Shown: positions 1-5,451 of the stretch, in pieces
How the letters are laid out: each line of letters opens with the position of its first letter
How positions within the stretch are numbered: the stretch's first letter is position 1
NCBI GenBank assembly: GCA_937958365.1
Contig: CALFEW010000422.1
Location: 1 to 6,534 of the forward strand
Direction of reading: 5' to 3'
DNA: 6,534 bases
Source: an uncultured Chloroflexota bacterium
Lineage (GTDB): Bacteria > Chloroflexota > Anaerolineae > Promineifilales > Promineifilaceae
The notes under the pieces: generated by a model
Databases searched by the model: none
Seen by the model: the letters and a program-made list of their open reading frames with translations, nothing else
Told to the model about the DNA's origin: nothing
Program-made: the position numbers and the translations under genes

Positions 1-15
1 TTGTCAATGGGCGGT

Positions 16-34
16 GGAGAAACGGCCGTTCTCC
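16..34. repeat. Near-palindrome around an ACGGCCGT octamer upstream of ppaC
   Basis: GGAGA at 16-20 and TCTCC at 30-34 flank AACGGCCGT, so the octamer at 22-29 lies inside a longer, almost perfect inverted repeat with a single unpaired A. It is about 80 bases upstream of the pyrophosphatase start. No T-run follows, so a terminator for an upstream gene is not supported. It could be an operator, or simply a copy of the dispersed octamer in a favourable context. Confidence 0.4.
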
Positions 35-115
35 CGACCCGATCATGGACAAACCGGCCCGAAAGCGTTAAAAATAGGGCTAAGGTTCAGAATCAAAAAA
101 AGAGGGGAATTTGCA

Positions 116-1471
116 ATGCCACAAAACAGCGATCATATATTTGTCATCGGCCATTTGAATCCAGACACAGACGCCATCGCCTCTGCTATGGGTTACGCCT
201 GGCTGCTGCAAGACAAAGAAGGCGCAAGAATCCACGCTGCCAGAGCCGGGCAGCTCAATCCGCAAACAACCTGGGTGCTAAAACGGCTGCAATTGGAGCC
301 GCCCATCCTCCTGCCGGATGCCTCCCCACGTTTTGAATCCATTTGCCACCGGCTGAACACCACCACGCCAGAACGCCCTCTGCGCGAAGCCTGGGCCATC
401 GCCAACCGCACCGGCGGAACTGCCCCGGTCGTCACCGATGAAGGCAAACCATTTGGCCTGGTCACTGTTTTGAGCCTGTTCAAATTTCTCAGCACGGCCG
501 TTGGCCCCCACCCACGCCGCGAAGAAATCCGCCTGGCAGAACTGCTGGATCGCCCTTGCAGCGAAGCCTGCGATACGGAAGTGCCGCGTTTCCAGATCAA
601 AAGCCGCATCAAAGACACGCTGCCGCGTATCCTGCGCGAAGAGCGCAGCGAATTTTGGGTGGTTGACGAGCATGGCAGCTACGCCGGCGTCTGCCGCCAG
701 CGGGAAGCCCTCAACCCGCCGCGCCTGAAGCTGATCCTGGTGGACCACAACGAGACGGGGCAGGCATTGGGAGCGCTCGATGAAGCCGACCTCCTGGAAA
801 TTTTGGATCATCACCGTCTGGGCAACCCCACCACGCGCATCCCCATTCGCTTTACGGTAGACGTGGTGGGCAGCACCAGCACGCTGGTCTCGGAAAGAAT
901 CAACGAGGCGGGGCTGAGCGCGCCACCGGCGCTGGCCGGTCTGCTGTTGGCCGGCCTTTTGTCCGACACCCTCGTCCTCACGTCCCCCACGACAACCGAA
1001 CGCGACCACGATGCGGCGGCGCGGTTAGCGCGTTGGGCCTTTGTCCGGGGTTCCATGCTGGAAGGGGAAACGATTGAAACGTACGGCCGTCAGATTCTAG
1101 AAGCCGGCGCCGGTCTGGCCTCCAGGACGCCGCAAGAGATTGTCAGCGCCGACTTCAAGTTGTACGAGACTGAAGGCATTGAATTTGGCATTGCTCAGGC
1201 AGAAGTGACCAACTTTGCCCAATTGGAAGATCACCTGGACGATTTGCGCGCCGCTCTGTCCGACCTGAAAGATAGCCGTGGCCTGAATTTTGCCATGTTG
1301 ATGGTGACAGACGTCGTCCGGCGCACCAGCCGCCTGATTCTAACCGACGAACTGCCGCAGTTGGAAGTGCTGCCTTACCCGCGCCTGCCCAACCACACGC
1401 TGGAAGCGGTGGACGTGGTGTCGCGCAAAAAGCAGCTTTTGCCGGTAGTTTTTGGCGCGTTGGAGGGGTAA
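116..1471 (+). CDS. ppaC: Manganese-dependent inorganic pyrophosphatase, family II, with two CBS domains
   Basis: Cytoplasmic enzyme (451 aa) hydrolysing pyrophosphate to two phosphates, which pulls biosynthetic reactions forward. Family II (DHH) metal ligands are all visible: HLNPDTD at residues 13-19, VDHNE at 209-213, DHH at 231-233 and SDT with Asp284. The C-terminal DHHA2 domain has SADFK (Lys348) and the substrate-binding SRKKQ at 436-440. Between the first motif and VDHNE lies an insert of about 130 residues forming two CBS-like units (roughly 76-126, with APVVTDEGKPFGLVTV, and 156-202, with FWVVDEHGSYAGV). In known CBS-pyrophosphatases such a pair binds adenine nucleotides and controls activity. 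There is no DRTGG domain between them, as in the shorter members of the group. Start: ATG116 has AGAGGGG at 101-107, eight bases upstream; an in-frame GTG at 14 would add a non-conserved tail. The next gene follows after 6 bases. Confidence 0.95.
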   Translation: MPQNSDHIFVIGHLNPDTDAIASAMGYAWLLQDKEGARIHAARAGQLNPQTTWVLKRLQLEPPILLPDASPRFESICHRLNTTTPERPLREAWAIANRTGGTAPVVTDEGKPFGLVTVLSLFKFLSTAVGPHPRREEIRLAELLDRPCSEACDTEVPRFQIKSRIKDTLPRILREERSEFWVVDEHGSYAGVCRQREALNPPRLKLILVDHNETGQALGALDEADLLEILDHHRLGNPTTRIPIRFTVDVVGSTSTLVSERINEAGLSAPPALAGLLLAGLLSDTLVLTSPTTTERDHDAAARLARWAFVRGSMLEGETIETYGRQILEAGAGLASRTPQEIVSADFKLYETEGIEFGIAQAEVTNFAQLEDHLDDLRAALSDLKDSRGLNFAMLMVTDVVRRTSRLILTDELPQLEVLPYPRLPNHTLEAVDVVSRKKQLLPVVFGALEG

Positions 1472-1477
1472 ACGGCC

Positions 1478-2449
1478 GTGCGCGCCGACCGTCTCATCTC
1501 CCTGCTCATGCTGCTGCAAACCCACGGCCAGATGACGGCCCAAGACCTGGCCGACCGTCTGGAGGTTTCGCCGCGCACCATTTACCGCGATCTGGACGCC
1601 CTGAGCGTATCCGGCGTGCCGGTGTACGCCGAACGCGGCCCGCAAGGCGGCTGTTCGCTGCTGGACAGCTATCGCACCAACCTCACCGGCCTCACGGACA
1701 AGGAAGTCCGGGCGCTGTTCATGTTTACCGTGCCCGGCTTACTGGCGGATTTGGGGGCCGACAAGGCGTCGCAGGCGGCGCTGTTAAAGCTGACGGCCGC
1801 GCTGCCCGCCCCCTTCCGCCCGGACGTAGACAAAGTGAGGGAGCGCATTTTGCTGGATACGGCCGTCTGGTTCCAGCCCGAAGAACCCACCCCTTACCTC
1901 TCGCTGGTACAGGAAGCGGTGTGGACCAATCACCGCCTGCGCATGACGTATCGGCGCGGTGATGGGCAGTGGGTGAAGCGGCTGGTGGACCCCTATGGCC
2001 TGGTCGCCAAAGCCAATGTCTGGTACATGGTGGCCGGAGCGCACCACAGCACGTACACCTTTCGCGTCTCGCGCATTCAGGAGGCAGAACTCAGCGAGAG
2101 TGTGTTTGAACGGCCGTCCTCCTTCAAACTCACCGACTACTGGCAAAAATGGTGCGCCCGATTCGAGAAAGAGATGGTCCAATATCCGGTGACGCTGCGG
2201 GTATCGCCGGTTGGCGCGCCGCTGGTGGTGCAGGCGTTTGGCGAAGGCATGGTCGCCCGGCTCACGGCAGCGGCCGTCGGCGAGGATGGCTGGGTGGAAA
2301 TCAGTTTGCCATTCGCTTCGCTGGAGGATGCCTGCCGCAAGTTGTTGGGGCTGGGAACGGCCGTGCAAGTCATTGCCCCGCCCGAACTACGCCGCTGCCT
2401 GCACACCACCGCCCTGGAAGTCGCCGCTGCCTACAAGCCCGATACATAG
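1478..2449 (+). CDS. YafY-family HTH transcriptional regulator with WYL domain
   Basis: DNA-binding regulator of 323 aa with the usual family architecture. An N-terminal winged helix-turn-helix (about 3-58) contains MTAQDLADRLEVSPRTIYRD at 19-38. A WYL domain (about 138-205) has NVWYMVA, where Trp182-Tyr183-Met184 replaces the namesake WYL, and FRVSRI at 195-200 with the conserved arginines. A WCX-type C-terminal region (about 228-318) completes it. WYL domains are known or suspected ligand sensors, some binding nucleic acids or nucleotides; the ligand here is unknown. The GTG start is supported by GGAGGGG at 1462-1468 inside the end of ppaC, nine bases upstream, and by the MRADRLISLL opening typical of the family. 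Only 6 bases separate it from ppaC, so co-transcription is likely. Whether it regulates ppaC is inference. Confidence 0.92.
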   Translation: MRADRLISLLMLLQTHGQMTAQDLADRLEVSPRTIYRDLDALSVSGVPVYAERGPQGGCSLLDSYRTNLTGLTDKEVRALFMFTVPGLLADLGADKASQAALLKLTAALPAPFRPDVDKVRERILLDTAVWFQPEEPTPYLSLVQEAVWTNHRLRMTYRRGDGQWVKRLVDPYGLVAKANVWYMVAGAHHSTYTFRVSRIQEAELSESVFERPSSFKLTDYWQKWCARFEKEMVQYPVTLRVSPVGAPLVVQAFGEGMVARLTAAAVGEDGWVEISLPFASLEDACRKLLGLGTAVQVIAPPELRRCLHTTALEVAAAYKPDT

Positions 2450-2465
2450 GGAGCGCAACCTGGCG

Positions 2466-2498
2466 AGCTTGGTCCAATCTCCAAAATTGGACCAAGCT
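2466..2498. terminator. Perfect 13-bp stem-loop between convergent genes, probable terminator
   Basis: AGCTTGGTCCAAT (2466-2478) and ATTGGACCAAGCT (2486-2498) are exact reverse complements around a 7-base loop, CTCCAAA. The element starts 16 bases after the WYL regulator stop and ends 27 bases before the end of the minus-strand DUF218 gene, the usual place for a shared terminator. On the plus strand only TTTATAC follows and on the minus strand no T-run follows, so it is not a classic intrinsic terminator. It may instead be a mobile palindromic repeat or block 3' exonucleases. Confidence 0.6.
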
Positions 2499-2504
2499 TT
2501 ATAC

Positions 2505-2523
2505 AATCCGCGTCCCATTTCTT
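2505..2523 (-). repeat. Solitary repeat end, same family as the element at 6326-6534
   Basis: The reverse complement of AATCCGCGTCCCATTTCTT matches 6326-6344 at 18 of 19 positions. The same GGNACGCGGAT core occurs at 5114-5124 and, inverted, at 6520-6530. Only one end is present here, wedged between the stem-loop and the stop codon of the minus-strand gene three bases away. It looks like a remnant or minimal member of an intergenic palindromic repeat family. Confidence 0.55.
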
Positions 2524-2525
2524 CG

Positions 2526-3323
2526 TCACAGCCAGCCTTGCAGGCCATAAACCACCAGGCCCACGTACTCCTTCAGCGCCGTCGTCGTCATGTGCAGGTA
2601 GCCCGCCTCCGGCAGCCAGTTCAGAAGCTGCACGCCTAAATCGGGCGTAAACAACAGGCCCCAATCGGCGTCCGTCACCTGAAAATCCGCCGCCGCCGGA
2701 ATCACGGTAAAACCCTGCGCTTCATACAGGCGCACGGAGCGCGGCATATGGGTGGCCGATGTGACCAACAAAATGCGCTGCTCGCCGGTTTCGGCCAGAA
2801 TTTCACGGGTAAACAGGGCGTTTTCATACGTATTGCGCGACTCTGGTTCCAGCACAATCGCTTCCGGCGGCACGTCTAACATCATCAACAACGCCGCCAT
2901 GCTTTCCGCGCCGCTGGGAATACTTTCCGGGTTCACCCAGGGGACAACGCCACCCGTCACCACGATTTTGTCCGCTTTGCCCTGATGGTAGAGCCACGCG
3001 CCCAATATCTCGCGGTCGCCGCCTTTGTTGACTTCCACCAGGGTACGCGGCGCTATTGCTGGCTCCGCGCCGCTGCCCAATACGACGATCGCATCAGCGG
3101 TAGGCCATTCGGCCGGTGGTCGGTACTGCCGCTCTAACGACCGGGTGATGGCAAAGGCCGTGATGCGGGTGCTGCTGAGCCAGAGGACCAACACGGCCGT
3201 TACCAGCAATGCGCGCTGGAGATACGGCCGTTTTCCCCAAACAACCGCCAACCCAATCAACACCATGGCTATCCCCAGGGGATAGATGAACACCGGCAAA
3301 AACTTGGAGAAAAATATGAACAT
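2526..3323 (-). CDS. Membrane-anchored DUF218 protein, ElyC/SanA/YdcF family
   Basis: This 265-residue protein starts with two hydrophobic segments (about 8-29 and 39-57), followed by a DUF218 domain from about residue 76 to 240. Family hallmarks are DAIVVLGSG at 77-85, KIVVTGGVV, the ESRNTYENA motif and LLVTSATHMPRS. Relatives such as ElyC and SanA in E. coli affect the cell envelope and peptidoglycan or lipid-carrier metabolism, but the biochemical activity of the family is poorly defined. By analogy the domain would face outside the membrane. Length is close to ElyC. Start choice: ATG at 3323 puts the hydrophobic segment right at the N-terminus, as in ElyC; a GTG at 3347 would add eight polar residues (MISPDAQA). 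Neither has a clear ribosome site, so the start is uncertain. It is convergent with the WYL regulator and divergent from the metallophosphoesterase. Confidence 0.88.
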   Translation of the reverse strand: MFIFFSKFLPVFIYPLGIAMVLIGLAVVWGKRPYLQRALLVTAVLVLWLSSTRITAFAITRSLERQYRPPAEWPTADAIVVLGSGAEPAIAPRTLVEVNKGGDREILGAWLYHQGKADKIVVTGGVVPWVNPESIPSGAESMAALLMMLDVPPEAIVLEPESRNTYENALFTREILAETGEQRILLVTSATHMPRSVRLYEAQGFTVIPAAADFQVTDADWGLLFTPDLGVQLLNWLPEAGYLHMTTTALKEYVGLVVYGLQGWL

Positions 3324-3358
3324 AGCTTGAGCGTCAGGCGAGATCACGGTAGACTTAG

Positions 3359-3374
3359 CCGATTATCGAATCGG
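3359..3374. promoter_or_regulatory. Palindrome in the divergent intergenic region, possible operator
   Basis: CCGATT (3359-3364) and AATCGG (3369-3374) are inverted around ATCG, giving a 16-base dyad. It lies 11 bases before the metallophosphoesterase start and 36 bases from the DUF218 start, so a protein bound here could affect both genes. No convincing -10/-35 boxes were found, and a short dyad like this can occur by chance. Confidence 0.3.
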
Positions 3375-3384
3375 GGTTTAGACA

Positions 3385-4257
3385 ATGAAGATAGCTGTAT
3401 TATCAGACATTCATGGCAATTTGCCAGCATTAGAGACCATTACCGCCGACATAGAAGCCTGGCAGCCCGACCTCGTCGTCGTAGATGGCGACATCGTCAA
3501 TCGAGGGCCGCTCTCGTTGGATTGCCTGAAATTCGTCCAGAGAAAACAAATATCAGACCGCTGGCGCGTCGTGCGCGGCAATCATGAAGATTATTTGCTC
3601 GCCTGCGCCCGGCCGGATGCGCCGCACAGTGGCCCGCAGTATGAACTGTGGCGCTTCGCCTTTTGGGCCTATCATCAGTTGAATGGCAGCGTCAACGCCT
3701 TGCAAAAGCTGCCCAACCAATTTAGCTGGATGGCCCCGGATGGCAGCGAATTTCGCGTCGTCCACGGATCGATGCGCAACAATCGGGACGGCATCTATGA
3801 AGATACCAGCGACGAGTTGTTGTATCAGCAAATCGCCCCAGTGCCGGGCGTGTTTGTGACGGCGCACACACACCGGCCGTTGGTTCGCCGCTTTAATGAT
3901 TCCCTGGTGGTGAACGTTGGCTCGGTGGGCGCGCCGTTTGACCGGGATACGCGGGCGAGTTACGGCCGTTTCACCTGGGCGCGTGATGGCTGGCGGGCCG
4001 AAATCGTCCGGCTGCCGTATGACATAGCCCAAACCGAACGCGATTACGTCGAATCCGGCTTTCTGGAAGAAGCCGGGCCGCTGGCCCAACTGATGCTCGT
4101 CGAACTGCGCCGCGCCGGCGGCCTGGTCTACCGCTGGGCCAAACGCTACCAGGACGCCGTTTTGGCCGAAGAGATTGATTTACAAGATAGTGTGCGTGAA
4201 CTGCTGCGCGATGAAGATTTACGGCCGTTTCTCGGCGCGCCAGGGTGGACACTATGA
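3385..4257 (+). CDS. Calcineurin-like metallophosphoesterase, YfcE-type
   Basis: Predicted cytoplasmic phosphoesterase of 290 aa using two metal ions. The full motif set of the superfamily is visible: DIHGN at 8-12 (Asp8, His10), GDIVNRGP at 35-42 (Asp36), RGNHE at 64-68 (Asn66, His67), VVHGS with His127, and AHTHRP starting at 160 (His161, His163). NVGSVGAP follows, as in YfcE-like phosphodiesterases. About 60 residues after the catalytic core form a helical tail rich in charged residues without a known domain. The substrate cannot be deduced; nucleotide phosphodiesters, diadenosine polyphosphates and protein phosphates are all handled by relatives. The ribosome site is weak (GGGG at 3373-3376). 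The stop overlaps the start of the PHP gene as ATGA, indicating translational coupling and a shared transcript. Confidence 0.92.
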   Translation: MKIAVLSDIHGNLPALETITADIEAWQPDLVVVDGDIVNRGPLSLDCLKFVQRKQISDRWRVVRGNHEDYLLACARPDAPHSGPQYELWRFAFWAYHQLNGSVNALQKLPNQFSWMAPDGSEFRVVHGSMRNNRDGIYEDTSDELLYQQIAPVPGVFVTAHTHRPLVRRFNDSLVVNVGSVGAPFDRDTRASYGRFTWARDGWRAEIVRLPYDIAQTERDYVESGFLEEAGPLAQLMLVELRRAGGLVYRWAKRYQDAVLAEEIDLQDSVRELLRDEDLRPFLGAPGWTL

Positions 4258-5090
4258 ACCAACCCATCCCCCTCCTCTACGACGGCCACATGCATACCCC
4301 ACTCTGCAAACACGCCAGAGGCGAACCGGAAGAATACGCCGCCGCCGCCGCCCGGCGCGGGTTGGCGGGCATTGTCATCACCTGCCACAACCCCGGCCCC
4401 ACGGCCGACTGGTCATCGCATGTACGCATGTCTATGAACCAGTTCGATGAGTACGTGGACATGGTGGCGCGAGCCAGAGAGACGTGGTACGGCCGTGTAG
4501 ACGTGCGCCTGGGTCTGGAGTGCGATTACGTGCCCGGCATGGAAACGTGGCTGGAATCCCTGCTCAACCGCGCCGAATTTCATCACGTCCTCGGCTCCAT
4601 TCACCCGCAGCTCGACTATTACCGCGCCGTCTACGATCATGGCGACCCGTTTACTTTCCAACAGACCTACTTCGACCACCTGGCGCAATCCGCCGAAAGT
4701 GGCCTGTTCGACACCCTCGCCCACCCCGATCTGGTAAAAAACGTCTTTCCGCAAGATTGGCGCATGGACCGGCTGCTCGACGACGTTCGACGCAGCCTGG
4801 ATCGCATCGCCGCCACCGGCGTGGCGCTGGAACTCAACACCTCCGGCCTGCAAAAACGCATCCGCGAAATGAACCCCAACCCCACCATGCTGGCCGAAAT
4901 GCAAATCCGCAACATTCCCGTGGCGATTGGCTCCGACGCCCACGACCCCCATCGCGTCGCCGCCGACTTTTTGCCGGCAATGGATCTGTTAGCCGATGCT
5001 GGCTACGCGAATATCAGCTTCTTCCTCAACCGCCAGCGCCACGACGTGAGCCTGGCGGCAGCCCGCGCCAGCCTGGCCGTGATGGCCTAA
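4254..5090 (+). CDS. PHP-domain phosphoesterase, histidinol-phosphatase (HisJ/HisK) family
   Basis: A 278-residue PHP protein. Metal-binding motifs lie in the expected order: DGHMHT at 10-15 (His12, His14), CKHARGEPEEY at 18-28, GLECDY with Glu89, GSIH with His117, LAHPDL with His157, ELNTSGL, and GSDAH at 226-230 (Asp228, His230). This pattern is that of the family whose characterised members dephosphorylate histidinol phosphate in histidine synthesis. No other his gene is in the window, so the substrate is by homology only and another phosphate ester is possible. Start: ATG4254 overlaps the preceding stop (ATGA) and has AGGG at 4242-4245; an in-frame GTG at 4245 would add three residues. 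It is co-translated with the metallophosphoesterase, so the pair may act on related substrates; that is inference. Confidence 0.9.
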   Translation: MNQPIPLLYDGHMHTPLCKHARGEPEEYAAAAARRGLAGIVITCHNPGPTADWSSHVRMSMNQFDEYVDMVARARETWYGRVDVRLGLECDYVPGMETWLESLLNRAEFHHVLGSIHPQLDYYRAVYDHGDPFTFQQTYFDHLAQSAESGLFDTLAHPDLVKNVFPQDWRMDRLLDDVRRSLDRIAATGVALELNTSGLQKRIREMNPNPTMLAEMQIRNIPVAIGSDAHDPHRVAADFLPAMDLLADAGYANISFFLNRQRHDVSLAAARASLAVMA

Positions 5091-5111
5091 ATTATTGGGC
5101 GATTTTGTGGA

Positions 5112-5209
5112 ATGGTACGCGGATGAACGCGGATACTTTGGATTCTCGCAGATAAAACGGGTCAAAAGAACCGGCGTTTATCTGCTGCACCCGCGAAAAT
5201 CTGCGTCCA
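5112..5209. repeat. Imperfect palindromic intergenic repeat with GGTACGCGGAT end
   Basis: The centre is a stem, GCAGATAAA (5148-5156) against TTTATCTGC (5177-5185). The outer arms also pair imperfectly: ATGGTACGCGGATGAACGC at the left resembles the reverse complement of the CCCGCGAAAATCTGCGTCCA stretch ending at 5209, with about 11 extra bases in the left arm. The left end shares its core with 2505-2523 and with both ends of 6326-6534. It lies about 20 bases after the PHP gene stop, so in RNA it could cap that transcript. No protein is encoded. Confidence 0.6.
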
Positions 5210-5270
5210 AGCTAAAATCTCAGTAGTTTAAAAAACCTGAAACGTATTGGACGAATGATGTGGTTTTATC

Positions 5271-5357
5271 TGTCATGCTGAGGTCCTCCGAAGCATCCCG
5301 TTCACCTAAAATACCAAATTTGTCGGGATTCCTCGTTGAAGACTCCTCGGAATGACA
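5271..5357. repeat. TGTCAT...ATGACA imperfect inverted repeat
   Basis: TGTCATGCTGAGG at 5271-5283 is mirrored by CCTCGGAATGACA at 5345-5357, and ATCCCG (5295-5300) by CGGGAT (5324-5329), giving an 87-base interrupted palindrome. Similar TGTCATNCTGAG repeats are common in intergenic DNA of many bacteria; this copy has a degenerate, longer right arm. It is a different family from its neighbour at 5112-5209. No coding capacity or transposase is seen. It lies about 95 bases before the DUF5996 gene. Confidence 0.6.
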
Positions 5358-5399
5358 CGAGTTTTCTGATCTACTGAATCCGTAAAACTGGTCGTCGTT

Positions 5400-5428
5400 T
5401 GTTATGCGCCGGACGGCTGCGCATAACA
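5400..5428. promoter_or_regulatory. 10-bp perfect stem-loop in the DUF5996 leader
   Basis: TGTTATGCGC (5400-5409) and GCGCATAACA (5419-5428) are exact reverse complements around CGGACGGCT. The element ends 23 bases before the chosen start codon and just ahead of the ribosome site. No T-run follows on either strand, so it is not a terminator. It could be an operator, a leader hairpin stabilising the mRNA, or a small repeat. It also covers an upstream in-frame ATG at 5404, which argues against that start. Confidence 0.45.
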
Positions 5429-5440
5429 CAGTAAGCATAA

Positions 5441-5445
5441 AGGAG
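5441..5445 (+). promoter_or_regulatory. Ribosome binding site AGGAG that decides the DUF5996 start
   Basis: AGGAG lies six bases before ATG5452 and three before ATG5449. The spacing favours 5452, and the upstream ATG at 5404 has no such site. Confidence 0.7.
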
Positions 5446-5451
5446 AGAATG

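Noticed and set aside
404..430. RTGG in the pyrophosphatase insert as a DRTGG domain
   Set aside because: It is a short coincidental string inside the first CBS unit; the space between the two CBS units is far too short for a DRTGG domain.
278..1009. Long open frame of 243 codons on the minus strand inside ppaC
   Set aside because: It lies antisense to a gene with every family II pyrophosphatase motif, and its translation shows no recognisable domain. High GC content creates such shadow frames.
4413..4952. Minus-strand open frame of 179 codons inside the PHP gene
   Set aside because: Antisense to conserved PHP metal-binding motifs; a composition shadow.
5112..5357. CRISPR array in the 360-base gap
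   Set aside because: There are no regularly spaced direct repeats; the repeats are inverted and of two unrelated types.
5400..5428. Integron attC-like site from GTTATGC...GCATAAC
   Set aside because: The half-sites are in the wrong order for attC (AAC should come first and GTT last), deviate from the GTTRRRY consensus, and no integrase or cassette is present.
5404..5451. Earlier ATG at 5404 for DUF5996
   Set aside because: It falls inside a stem-loop, has no ribosome site, and adds 16 residues outside the family's usual opening.
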